Shown: positions 33,013 to 43,704 of the stretch, piece by piece
Layout: each line of letters opens with the position of its first letter
How positions within the stretch are numbered: position 1 is the stretch's first letter
Assembly: GCA_917880885.1 (NCBI GenBank)
Contig: OU862910.1
Span: forward strand, 49,715,285 to 49,779,284
Origin: Limnephilus marmoratus
Taxonomy: Eukaryota > Arthropoda > Insecta > Trichoptera > Limnephilidae
Length of the DNA: 64,000 nt
Direction of reading: 5' to 3'
Program-made: the position numbers and the translations under genes
Notes under the pieces: generated by a model
The model's database searches: none
Seen by the model: only the letters and a program-made list of their open reading frames with translations
Told to the model about the DNA's origin: nothing

Positions 33013-33189
33013 TTTTAAGAGCCGAGTTATTTAGGTAGGAATAGGGAGGGGGAAGGATGGGGTATGGAGGGGGAAGGATTGGTTAAGTTGAGGTATATTA
33101 GTAAAAATATGCGTGACAAAAATTAAGAGAAAAAAAAAGAAAAAAAAGGAAGTTCATAGAGTGGTGGTTGTATTAGAGGGTATCTATAG

Positions 33190-34150
33190 TTATTGTTATT
33201 GTAGAGTATCGAGAGAGCGTCCGTGTGATTTTAAGGAGTGTGGTGAAGAGTTAAAAATGTCAAATTGTGTATAGTATGTGTTGAAAGTGTTGGATGCACG
33301 ATAGATGAAAGAGTTCTGCTTAGAATTTGTGTTGCACCGAGGGAGGCTAAGAATCGTGTCTGATCTGGTTCGTCTAATAGGAACTCGTATATGTATTGGA
33401 GGCGTCTACTAATATCTACAGGAATTCCAAAAACTGAAAAAATCGAACTAATATCTATGAGAATCAAAGTGTTGACGAATATCTACAGCTCAAACTGTTG
33501 ACTAATATCTATGATAACCAAAGTGTTGACGAATATCTACAGTACTGGCAGAGGTTGGATTTGTAATTAAGTATAGCATATTGGAATAACGTAATATTGC
33601 GTATGCAGTTTAAAAAACTTAATTTATGTAAGTATGTATGTAAAAATCCCTGATATCGGACTATTGGACACATTTAGCTGATTAGTCCAACCTATGCTCT
33701 GTAGATATTAGTTCAACCTACGCTCTGTAGATATTAGTCAACACTCTGAAATTCGTAGATATTAGTTCAACATATGAGCTGTAGATATTCGTCCGACATA
33801 CAGGCTGTAGATATTAGTAACTGGAGTCTCTGTATTCGTTCTAAGAGTTCTGGGCAATCTACAACGGATCTGGCAATTTTTTGAAGGAAAAGTACATCGG
33901 CCGAGCTTCTTCGAACTTCTAATGATAGTATATTGAAGTACGCGGCTGAATCTTGGTGATTTAGATGTGTGCGGTAGCTGCGGAAATCTAAGTATCGTAG
34001 AAAACGATTTTGAACACGTTCTAGATTTTCCACATATGATTTGTATTGCGGGTTCCAAACTTGTAATTCATTGTTATATGATATCGGAGGACAGTACAGT
34101 CCGCGAGAGCTTTTTGTTTGACAAGCCCCCAAAAGGCTCACAAACTCCAA
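33190..34150 (-). pseudogene. LINE ORF2 C-terminus split by a foldback insertion
   Basis: The minus frame 33762-34150 reads VWNPQYKSYVENLERVQNRF, SLEVRRSSADVLFL and ELLERIQRLQ, the thumb and C-terminal region of a jockey-type LINE. The reading resumes at about 33408 and runs to 33200: RVPIRRTRSDTILSLPR, then NSFIYRASNTFNTYYTQFD and DIFNSSPHS, ending in a stop. Between lies a ~415-bp block of AATATCTAC repeats. It is 5'-truncated at 34150, head to head with the plus-strand LINE piece that begins at 34155. Confidence 0.8.
33358..33802. repeat. 445-bp duplicated segment, copy B (in situ)
   Basis: Here the left edge runs smoothly into LINE coding sequence, so this is the original location. The foldback part has ends TACTAATATCTACAG (about 33406) and CTGTAGATATTAGTA (to about 33820). 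Each side carries four to five spaced copies of the motif in opposite orientations. Confidence 0.85.
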
Positions 34151-34154
34151 CGGC

Positions 34155-34797
34155 TCCGAGGGCTTTGAAGCAAAGAATCGACGGTTACCTCTAAAGTTAG
34201 CCCCTCAAAAACTGGGCGTACTGTACAGGGCCCGCAGATACTTTAATGGTACACAACTGCCAACCCTGTACAAATCACAAGTGCGCACCACGGTTGAATT
34301 TGGCAGCCACTTCTGGTCTGGAGCTCCAAAATACCTGAAAAATACCCCCGAATCTGTGCAGAAACGGGCGGTCCGTTTGATAGATTATCCCATCTTAACA
34401 GACGGATTGCAATCTTTAGAGCACAGGCGTCGGGTGGGAATGCTATCCTTGTTCTACCGGTATTACAATGGAAGATGCTCCGAGGAACTAGCGTCATTGA
34501 TCCCTTCTGCACCGGTGCATAGTCGGGAAACCCGCCAAACGCGTGCCCAACATTTGTACATGGTTGACATTTGTTACATGAGAACAGGTCGCTTCTTCGA
34601 CTCGTTCTTGTGTTTAAAAGCTCAGCTGTTTAATGATTTGCCGGCGTCTGTGTTTCCTCCTTTCTACAATATGGGTCTCTTCAAGACCAATGTTCATTCC
34701 TCCCTCTCCTCAAAAAAACCCTCCACATAGCATCCCAGATGACGTAGGCTCTGAGGGAAATTATTTTCTTTAAGGCCTCCTGTGTGGAGTTAATGTA
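34155..34797 (+). pseudogene. LINE ORF2 C-terminus with 3' tail
   Basis: One open frame from 34185 to 34730 reads LAPQKLGVLYRARRYF, GSHFWSGAPKYL, SLEHRRRVGMLSLFYRYYNG, RCSEELASLIP and FNDLPASVFPPFYNMGLFKT, then stops. It is the closing ~180 residues of a jockey-type LINE with no internal stop. The 3' end (ctccacatagcatcccagatgacg to ctgtgtggagttaatg, then a run of A) is the same tail found on the SINE-like family A copies. Confidence 0.85.
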
Positions 34798-34817
34798 AAA
34801 AAAAAACAGAATCACAC

Positions 34818-35222
34818 ATAACAGTGACGAAACAGATCACCTTTGAAAAGTGAGGTGAAATCATGAAAATAAATTATGTGAAATCATTAAGGTAAAGAGA
34901 CTAAAGAGTGATAAAAGGAAACTAGATTAACTAGGTAAGTTTTAAGATTTTCACGGCCAAAAATATTTTCCTTATTTGTTTTTGGGGTGTTATGTCGTGT
35001 TGCGCTACCTCCTTCTTTAGCCAACGATGTCCGAAACGTTGGCTAAAGCAGGAGGTAGCGCAACACGGCATAACACCCCAAAAACAAATAACGAAAATAG
35101 ATTAACTAGGTTTGGTAAGTTGAGATTAGTTTTTACTATTCATCTTGAATAGTAAAAACTAATCTCACTTTTAATGAAATTATATCATTTTTCAAAGGTG
35201 TTCTCTTTTGTCACTGTTTTGT
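34818..35222. repeat. Nested foldback with a Penelope-like terminal motif
   Basis: The outer arms share acagtgac-aaa and cacctttgaaaa. Inside, 34980-35085 is a near-perfect hairpin of a ~48-bp block (gttttTGGGGTGTTATG to TTTAGCCAACG), and a second hairpin lies at about 35123-35168. The block recurs singly at 42740-42790 and 49555-49605. Confidence 0.7.
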
Positions 35223-35499
35223 TTTGTTTTGTCATTCTCATTAGATTTACTTAAAAGTCTAAGTTAAATGTTTCATTGTAATTGTAAGTACCTACTTATT
35301 TTTGTTTATAACATTAAATTTTCCAACTAATTTTTTCTCATTAGAAAATTATATTATTATTATTGATGAACCGTGACGCATAATTAACCCTTTCACTGCT
35401 GAATACTATCTACATATTATATGCAGCCTGCGTTAGGTATTCCCTGCGCGGAGATTATAATAGAATAAAAAAATTGGTATAATATATATATATTTTTTT

Positions 35500-36121
35500 T
35501 AATTCTTTATTATTATTGTACGACAGAATAATTCCAATTACAGTACAATTTAGTAACCCTATCAGCATTTAGGCAAGAGACTCTTCAATAATGTTTTTAA
35601 GGCATATAAAAAAACAGTAACTTACATCCATATGGTTTGCAATTTCATTTAACAGCACCACTCCCCTCGTCATGCTATGCTTTGCCAAGACAGCTGTTCT
35701 GCCGTTCGGTACTTTAAATAAGTCATGATGTCGACTTCGGCTGTAGTGGTCTGGTACATATAAATCATAGCATCCCAAGAAAAATGAGCTATTGATGAAA
35801 TTGTTCCAAATTTTGAAAGACAGAATAGCAAGAATTGCTTTCCTTCTAGTTTCTAGGCTCACAGAATCAGTTTCCTCAAGTAAGTCAATATGGTGCGTGA
35901 ACCTTGGATAGGTTCCATGCTTCCGCATATAAACATACCTGAGGAATTTCTTCTGGATTTGCTCTAACATATCAATGTACTTCTGGTGGTACGGTGCCCA
36001 AACATCGCTCGCGTACTCCAGCTTGCTTCTCAGTTTGCCATCGAATAACGCTGGCATAGCTTCTTGGTTATCAAATTGCTTACAAGTCCTGATGATGAAT
36101 CCAAGAAGTTTGTAGCAAGAT
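35500..36121 (-). pseudogene. LINE ORF2 C-terminal fragment
   Basis: The minus reading begins near 36117 with SCYKLLGFIIRTCKQF and continues through 35569-36057 (SKLEYASDVWAPYHQKYIDM, QIQKKFLRYVYMRKHG, LETRRKAILAILSFKIWNN) to a stop at 35569. It is a jockey/CR1-type C-terminus, 5'-truncated at an AT-rich junction, with an A/T-rich 3' end near 35500. No internal stop is present, so insertion is moderately recent. Confidence 0.8.
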
Positions 36122-36175
36122 ATATAAGATATATATATATAATAAAATCGTAATAATAATAATAAAGTCCTACCT

Positions 36176-36448
36176 TTATGCAGGGTACATCCCGTAACCG
36201 AACGATTTTAGCCAGCGATTCCTGATCTTATTTGGAGTAAAAATGTAGACGTCGTTTTTTTTAAAATTGATATTTAAAAATAATTTAAAACAATACAAAT
36301 CATCCCGCGTCGCAAATGAGTAGTGGGTGGGGTGTAGGCTATCGGCGGGTAACGTAATACGCACTCCGTCTCGTTCCAGCAACATGGTAACCCACGAAAT
36401 AGCGTGCATATCCCATGATCCCGTCCCGATGTGCAGGAGTGGGATCAT
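36176..36448 (-). CDS. Unassigned open frame inside the piggyBac-like element
   Basis: 90 residues with an ATG start (MIPLLHIGTGSWDMHAISWV) and a mixed composition that looks more protein-like than its surroundings. It ends WLKSFGYGMYPA. I recognise no domain. It could be a remnant exon, a piece of an unknown transposase, or chance. Confidence 0.25.
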   Translation of the reverse strand: MIPLLHIGTGSWDMHAISWVTMLLERDGVRITLPADSLHPTHYSFATRDDLYCFKLFLNINFKKNDVYIFTPNKIRNRWLKSFGYGMYPA

Positions 36449-36797
36449 TGGCGAGGAGTGATTATTATTTTTTTTTAGTTTAATAGAAAAAAAATATCAT
36501 CGAACAGCAAAACGACATGTAGGTACTTTTTGTACTACGAGTATACTCAGGAAATCCTCACTTACACCAAAACCTTCTGTGATCTGGGCTGAATCCAATC
36601 GGCATCCTGACTTGTACGAGAACCATAAAAAAAACATTTTTATTCATTTTTAGAATTAACAAAAACATTTTAAAATATTTTCAAAAAATGAATAAAAATA
36701 AAATTTTGTGGGATCTCTTGCGAGTTAGGAGGCTGCTTTGAATGAGTGTCCCAGCCTTGTGATCTTTTGAAATTTTGCTTACACCCTGCATAAAAAG

Positions 36798-37736
36798 TAG
36801 TGACCGACCGAAGGTTCGGTTCCGGTTTCGGTTTCTGCAAGTTTCGGCAAAAAATCTAGTTTCGGCATCAGTTTCGGTTTCGGCAGATTTTCTGCCGAAC
36901 CTTCGGCCGTACCGAAACTCTGCAAAAGACCTCAATAAATGGTAAATTCAGTCTTTAGAGTTTAGAATGTTGTGATTGTAAACGCAATTTAAGAGGAATA
37001 TAAACGCTAGAAATATTTCGAATCTCATGCCTGCAAAATTTTAAAATCGGGCGTCTTTTTGCACGAGGCTAGGAAGCGAAAAAGTGGTTTTTATTTATTT
37101 TGTGCATAATTTTATAAGAACGAAAAAAAGTTAAAACATGGAAAACCTCAAAAATAGTCTTAGCCATAAGGGGGTATTTTTTAAAAACTGTTTCTTGTAT
37201 TACTTCATAGTTAAGTCATGAAAAAATAATTTTTTTGGTGGTTTACACTTATATTTTTTGTTACGTAAATAATAATTTTATTGTAATTCCAATACATAGA
37301 AAAGCTAGTTAAAGCTTTGATTTATCCGTAGCATATTTTTTGATGTTCATACTCTAAGCCGATTCGTCGTAAAGATTAATCAAAATAGTATCTAAATAGG
37401 ATTTCACGTATATATTCATCTTAAATTAAAATACTCAATTATTGAGGTCCTTTCTTTATAATGAACATAAGTGTTGAATATTGACAAATGTTTGTGCCAA
37501 GAAGTACTTAACATGTTTGTTAATTTTTAGTAATATCAAAAAAAAAAATTTTTTCACATACTTAATTATTGTTTTTTTAATTAATATAACACATGTTAGC
37601 TGTTTGTATAAGTGTAAAAAATAGGCAAATTTCAGTAAACAATAGATTTTTAATACTTCTAAAAAAGTTTCGGTTTCGGATTCGGCCAAACAGAAGATTC
37701 GGTTTCGGTAGAAAGTCCTGTTTCGGTCGGACACTA
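36798..37736. mobile_element. Non-autonomous hAT with perfect 8-bp duplication
   Basis: 939 bp bounded by TAGTGACCGACCGAA and, reversed, TAGTGTCCGACCGAA. ATAAAAAG flanks both sides (36790-36797, 37737-37744). The subterminal regions are dense in GTTTCGG motifs in both orientations. The interior (36988-37405) is shared with 15050-15895. No transposase frame. Confidence 0.9.
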
Positions 37737-38309
37737 ATAAAAAGCCCAAATTGATAATTTTTGATATCATCAAACTTCAAGAATTATTTAAAACACCAAA
37801 ATAGCTAACACCAACACACTTTTATTTTTACTTAAATAAAACTGCATTAACATTTTTTTAATGTACGGCGCCTGTCTATGCACATTATCCGCAGTTAAGG
37901 GGTTAAGGATACAATTAAATCGTGAGCATCGTGATGAATTACTTCATTATCTTCGATCAAAACTCGATAAATACTCATCACCTGTGAAGGTACAACAACA
38001 TACACCGAGGCTTCCAATATACACCTCCAGGTGTTATTAATCATTGAAATTAAAAGCTGCCTATAATAGACAAACAAATAAATGAACAATTATTTGCTTC
38101 ATGGAAACTGTAGAAGACGTAACTTCTTACTGTACTCTTTGAATGATTCAGCGTTTAGAAATATCATCGGCCTTTATCCATAAACACAGAGAATGGACTT
38201 AGTGAGAATTTCCAGATGGTATTTATGGGTATAATGATATCACTTCCTAAGTACCGACAATATAAAGGCGAAACCAATTGGCTACAACACTATCGAAAAT
38301 GGTTCCGCG

Positions 38310-38880
38310 ACTTTTCAACCCGTGACTAAATATCCCCGACAAAATATCATCGACAAAATATCCTACGGACAAAACCGAACTTACGTATTCTTCCACAGTT
38401 TCCAAAAAAATGTATGCTAAAACTTAACCTAACCTCACCTAACCTAACAAAAAATGGGACAAAAATAATACAGACATCCTGTAAAGACAATAAATTAGTA
38501 TTCAAAAACAGTAAAATGTAAAAAAGGTTATGTAATTTTAAAAAAAGGTAAAATAAGGTAAGGTAATTTTATTTTAATCTTTTGGTTTGAAGCAGGCAAT
38601 GTCTATGGAGCTTCATCGACAGTCATCCAGAGGAAGACCAAAGAACTCCTGGATGGCTCAATCCGCCAAAATACTACAGAGAAACGGCCTGGGTGAAAGC
38701 GATACCCAGAATCGAAGAAGCTATTACCTGAGAACGAGAAGAGCTGACCCCAACAGCCTACCTAGGCAATGAGTTGGGACAGTGCAAGGAAGAAGAAGAA
38801 GTAAAATAAGGTTAGGTTTTAGTAGATATTTTGTTGGAGGACGTTTTGTCCGTAGGATATTTTGTCGCGGGATGAAAGCA
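38310..38880. repeat. Foldback MITE, CGCGACAAAATATCC family, copy 2, with RTE LINE fragment
   Basis: The left arm (ccgacaaaatatcatcg, tatcctacggacaaaac) and right arm (acgttttgtccgtaggatat, tttgtcgcgg) match 16257-16570. Between them, 38587-38805 (+) reads SSRGRPKNSW, TQNRRSYYLRTRRADPN and a stop, the closing motif of RTE-type LINEs, then ends in (gaa)n. The LINE 3' piece was inserted into the MITE. Confidence 0.7.
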
Positions 38881-40238
38881 CGCAGTACCATCGAAAATGC
38901 ACAACACAACTTGTGGTGATGTTAATTTTGATTTCTTAGTTACTTGACTATCAGATTGATCTGCCGGAAATCATCATGTGATCATAGCGAACATATCTAA
39001 TTTTATTGACTTTGATGATTTCCAGATAATAATAATTTGTTGTACTCCTCTTGATGATTAATAATGATAATTATTATTTAACAAAACAAGACCTCGTTGC
39101 ACGGGTTAAAGGCGTGCTATATTCCTTTTTGTATTTGATGAAATATGTGATGTAATTATTAGCTGCTTTAAGCACATTAAATTCTATTTTAAACTTCTAA
39201 TATATTATGGTCTGCCACGTGGATAGTGATATGGCATTTATTGCAATGTTTAAATAAACATGTGATGAAACTTTAGTGTGATCTTGGAAACGTTCTTAGC
39301 GATCGGCTGTTCTTCTTTCATCTCGTTATCCACTGGAGTGTTCCGCAATATGATCTTGATCAATTTAAGTCTTGTGCGTAAGGAAATTTTTAGGCGATCG
39401 ATTTGGAAATATACCGCCCTGTTTCAAAAAATTCTACCCCCAAATTTTAATATGAAGACATATTAATCTGCTTGTAGTGCTAGAAAGCCATTGAATGCAC
39501 CTACATTCGACCGTTTTTCATACATTTTAGAATTCATAAAACAATGTTAAACGCTTGAATTATGCGAATTATTTACTTTATAATAATTGCCGTTTGTGTT
39601 ATTATTTACCATTTGGTGCAATATTAAATATTATGACTTGTCCATGGCCTAGTATAGTTGATAATCACGTAGGTACATACATATAAATTTAGTAAAGACG
39701 CGATCAATGGTTTGTGGAAAAACATATTATAATTTCGGTTCCCGGAATGTAAATAACAAATAATTCATAAGACAGTCGCTTCCATAAGGTCAAAAACCTT
39801 TCACCTTCACCTTCATTGCCCGCAACATCGTAAATAACTAATCGTGTAAAAATATAAAAAATCTTATTTGTAAGCTTTTGTAAAGGTCATTTCATAAAAA
39901 TTCCCCAGCCCTAAATTCTCCAGTTTTTCAAAATAAATATCAACTCTACTTTTGTCACTAATCTCCTCATAAATGTAATACTAACAGTTATGGGGGTAGC
40001 AAATGTAAAATCATGCAATACCCATTGTTTCAAATAAATGTCCTCCGCGTGCGAAGCCGCATCTTCTTCAAGCACACCCTTTCTAATTAAGGTGTGTTTA
40101 TCCGAAGTGACCTGCCAGGTAAGTAAGTATGTTTTCTGTTTATAAATAATAAAATTAGATAGAGCCTCAGAATAAAGCGTCCTTGGGGTGATTTTTCACT
40201 AAAACGTCTCTCTACAAATTATTAAATTATTATTATTA
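38881..40238. other. Intergenic, AT-rich
   Basis: No gene, structured repeat or match to other parts of the window was found. Confidence 0.45.
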
Positions 40239-40725
40239 CTACCTTTTGCCCCAGGCTTCGCTCGCATAGTATTAGGGGGTTTCCACTCCGCCTCCTCCAT
40301 CTTCCCTATTCCCACTCCACTCCCCCCTCCCCCTATTCCCTCCCTCTCCCCCCCTCCCTCTACCCCCCCTCCCTCTACCCCCCTCTCCCCCTCCCCTTAC
40401 CACCTCCCTCTACCCTCACCCTCTACCCCCCTCCCCCACCCCTTCCCCCTCCCACTCCCCCCCCTTCCCCTCCCCCCCCCTCACCGCCTTCTCCATATCC
40501 GTTAAATTCATTTTTCAAACAGCTCGCATGCCACCTTTTTTTATGCAAATTTCTTAATGCCAGAGCTCTGAGCTATAGCCTATGTGTTATTCTGATGGAT
40601 GAGCTGGATGGATGATATTCTGATTATTGAAAAGTTTCATTAAAATCCATTCAGTAGTTTTGCGTGAAAGAGTAACAAACAACCATACATCCATACAAAC
40701 TTTCGGCTTTATAATATTAGTAGGA
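40239..40725 (-). mobile_element. Helitron of the common lepidopteran type
   Basis: On the minus strand it starts TCCTACTAATATTATAAA after an A, followed by the conserved gttactctttcacgcaaaac and ttgaatggatttt-type blocks, and ends near GCGAAGCCTGGGGC in a decayed CTRR. From memory this 5' end is widespread in moth and butterfly genomes. The interior is a C-rich tract on the plus strand, possibly acquired from the other Helitron family. Confidence 0.75.
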
Positions 40726-41796
40726 TTAAGAGATGCTATATATCTCTCATTAAACTGTGAAATTACTAAGTTAGCCTTGTGATTTATCAAAGATTACAAC
40801 TCGCGGGACCTTTTAAAATAATTTCAATAAATGTTTTAAATTATCTCTTTAAATTGCCCACATTTTTGTCAGCGGATGCTCGCGGGTATTTTTTTAAATT
40901 GGCCAAAAGCGCTAGTGGTAGACTAAAGAAAGAGACACTTGAACCAATTGCTGTGGAAATCTGTGAAAAGAAAATTATCCTTTATTCCATCTATATCCCT
41001 TTTATTGATCATTCTGACTTTGAGACATCCCTGGTAGTTTAGAACATAAAGGATATAAGATATATAAGCTTACGGAAAGGACTGGACTTGAAGCAGCACA
41101 CTTCTTGGATTGTGCTGTTATCCAACATGACACCCAAATCTGTCAGCCGCCAAAAAATGGACAGATGCCCAAATAATGCAACGGATATTATCGTAACCAC
41201 TCAACCACGGAGGCCATAAAGCACTTTAAAGTATTATTCACAGCAGCATTTAATAACAAAACACCTAAATTTACTCACTTCTTTGACAAAGCCATCGGAA
41301 AGCGTGAAAAACAATGTAATTCAAAATAATAAAATAAAGAAATGTTCCTTGCATCTTACATCAATATTATAAAGTCAGACTGCATCCCAGATGCTGCACA
41401 TGGGCATGATTACCATAAAGCGAAATAGCAACCTAATCATGTACATTAAACAGTGAGATAAGAAACATGCATGCCCTGTGCAAGTGCTTAGTTTATGAAA
41501 GACCATCAAACACTTGTCGCCATTGCCAGTACGTGTTGCTAGCAATTTCTGTGTTAACGATCGACTGTTATAATTCATTGCAATTGCAACGGTCAGATAC
41601 GGACCTCATTAAGTTCTTATAGAATAATATGTAGGCACCTAAACTACCAGCATTCCTCTCGTTTAGTATGCATTAGGTGCTGACTGTAACTGTGCTTCTT
41701 GCGTGTAGTTTTTTTCGGTTGAGGAAGGATTTCTAAGACACTCATTATTTTTTTGTCGTATTTTCAAACTTCATCATTTTTTAGAAAATGTTACAT
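40726..41796. other. Intergenic, AT-rich
   Basis: No gene. A possible decayed SINE-like box (aaccactcaaccacggaggcc) lies at 41197-41217. Confidence 0.4.
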
Positions 41797-42290
41797 GTAT
41801 ACACTTTTGATACCATCGAAATTGGTGCATTTTCTGAACTGTCCTTTGAACAATCATTTTTAATAGACCAAACTGTTGGACTTTTGACTCTTATATTTGT
41901 ATATTTCAGAGTAGTGTCCAGACTATTAGAATGACTCCTATATTTTTTACTCCAAATAGACTTAAGAATAGGTGGTTAATATTCAGCTACTATTCGGTAT
42001 TCGGCAACTTTTTTTACTATTCGGTATTCGGCCGAATAGTTCACAATATTCGGCCGAATACCGAATAGTAAAAAAAGTTGCCGAATACCGAATAGTAGCC
42101 GAGTATTAACCACCTATTCTTAAGTCTATTTGGAGTAAAAAATATAGGAGTCATTCTAATAGTCTGGACACTCTACTCTGAAATATACAAATATAAGAGT
42201 CAAAAGTCCAACAGTTTGGTCTATTAAAAATGATTGTTCAAAGGACAGTTCAGAAAATGCACCAATTTCGATGGTATCAAAAGTGTATAC
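41797..42290. repeat. 494-bp near-perfect palindrome
   Basis: The two ~240-bp arms are reverse complements with only a few differences. They meet near 42043 in the sequence cggccgaatagttcacaata. The arms include both ordinary sequence and the ATTCGGC subterminal repeats of the hAT, so one end of the element was copied in inverted orientation. Confidence 0.9.
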
Positions 42291-42389
42291 GGCCGAATAT
42301 TGTGAACTATTCGGCCGAATACCGAATAGCAAATCATGAAAAAAAATGCATAATAAATAACATATTACTCACAAAAATTTCTATTTTAA

Positions 42390-42600
42390 CAAAAAAACAG
42401 AACATTTAATACTTAGTCTTTATCAGTGGTAAGTTTTGTCGAAGGAAAACATTTTTTTCTGTATTTGTTGATAGCAAACGATTGCTCTTTTCCTCATAAA
42501 TTATACCTGCTTCCGAAAACAGCCGCTCACTATATACTTCTACCGGGAGATGATAAATAAATCTTAGCCAATTCTGCTGGGCTTGGATACTGTTTTGCGT
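42390..42600 (-). pseudogene. hAT transposase dimerisation-domain remnant
   Basis: SERLFSEAGIIYEEKSNRLL and NVFLRQNLPL match the pattern of the hAT C-terminal dimerisation domain of BED-finger type transposases. The reading is frame-broken just before YSERLF, where KIYLSSPGRSI meets two stops. Confidence 0.75.
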
Positions 42601-42739
42601 TTGCTGATCACCTGTAAGGGTCTGCTGACCGAACTAGGCGAAAAGTTTTCATGTAAAAATAAATTTCATTTGCGAAATGTATTTGATTTTCAATTGAGTT
42701 CAATTCATTTTAATTCAAGAAAATGATTTTTGTCATTAG

Positions 42740-42816
42740 TTTTTGGGGTATTATGCCGTGTTGCGCTACCTCCTTCTTTAGCCAACGTTTCGGACAGCGT
42801 TGCAGTGTCCTCAAGA
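42740..42816 (-). repeat. Penelope-like terminal motif, copy 2
   Basis: On the minus strand it has a GAGGACACTGCAACGC segment, TGTCCGAAACG, then GTTGGCTAAAGAAGGAGG and GCGCAACACGGC. GGACA/TGTCC can pair just before GAAAC. It is the fullest copy of the block seen at 34980 and 49555. Confidence 0.5.
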
Positions 42817-42969
42817 AAATGATTTTTATTATTTTAAATTCATGAAAACTGTTTGCGAAATGTACTAAGTGTCAACGAATATTCGGCTGCCGAATATTCC
42901 GAGATTCAGCCAAAAGCCTAGCCGAATATTTGGTATTCGGCAAAATCACTATTCGTGGCATCTCTAGTT

Positions 42970-43704
42970 AAAATCCTTCAGGTCCGTGCTGAATTGAATA
43001 AATAGCATGTTTGTTTTTGTAATTTTGTAATAATTGAATTGGTTTTTCGGATTATTTTGGTAAGTAATAATAAGTAAGTAAGTAAGTAAGTAAGTAATAG
43101 TAAGTAATAATATTCAGTTTGCAGAGTGATTTCTGATCTATAATGCAAGTATTGTATGATCACTTCTCCGAGAGACTAGATAAGGTGACCTTTTGATATC
43201 AGCGCGACAAAGCTCAACACAAACTAAATTAGTTTTGCCGTCGCGTTTTGTAAATTGGGAAGCCTGGTTTTCAGGTTTCCCCGAGGGAAACGAATCCCTT
43301 CAAAATTATAATTGTGAATAATTCTGTGCAGCAACGACAAGTACCAAGTATCAACATATAACATGAATCGAATTCCAATCTAACTCGTGCAGGGCCTAGG
43401 GGCATTGGAAATTGACAAAGTAGGTATTTCTTGCAAGTTAGTTATATTCATTCCTCTTGCTTTGTCGTTCATTTCCGTATGGGTGTATCATCTTAACCTG
43501 TCTGCTGATTTTTTGCGTCGTTTATTATCTTCTTCGTGCATCAAACACAATTATATTTTGACTAGCATGTACGGCAATTATCCGCAATATTTATGATGTC
43601 TAGATCTTTCTTTGACGTACGCGAATGCGGCCACGATCGGCTTACAATAATAATAAACTACTTTCGAGGTTTCAAACTGTGAGTCGTAGTCAAAAAAATA
43701 TTAA
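42970..43704. other. Intergenic DNA with (TAAG)n
   Basis: A taag microsatellite lies at about 43061-43110. No gene. Confidence 0.5.

Larger units (their letters stand above)
35388..37902. mobile_element. piggyBac-like element, TTAA-flanked, without transposase
   Basis: The left end is TTAA (35384-35387) then CCCTTTCACTGCTGAATA. The right end, reversed, is TTAA (37903-37906) then CCCCTTAACTGCGGATAA. CCCTTT-ACTGC ends next to TTAA are characteristic of piggyBac-like elements. The 2.5-kb interior holds a LINE fragment (35500-36121), an unassigned minus frame (36176-36448) and a hAT (36798-37736). No piggyBac transposase was recognised. Confidence 0.55.
41797..42969 (-). mobile_element. Decayed hAT (ATTCGGC type) with large internal palindrome
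   Basis: The right end (about 42940-42967) reads, reversed, TAGAGATGCCACGAATA, a hAT-like terminus. The left end is replaced by a palindrome at 41797-42290. GAATATTCGGC-type motifs are dense near both. Between 42390 and 42600 on the minus strand lies a hAT dimerisation block (YSERLFSEAGIIYEEKSNRL, VFLRQNLPLIK) after a frameshift and stops (KIYLSSPGRSI). The element is inactive, and no 8-bp duplication could be paired. Confidence 0.7.
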
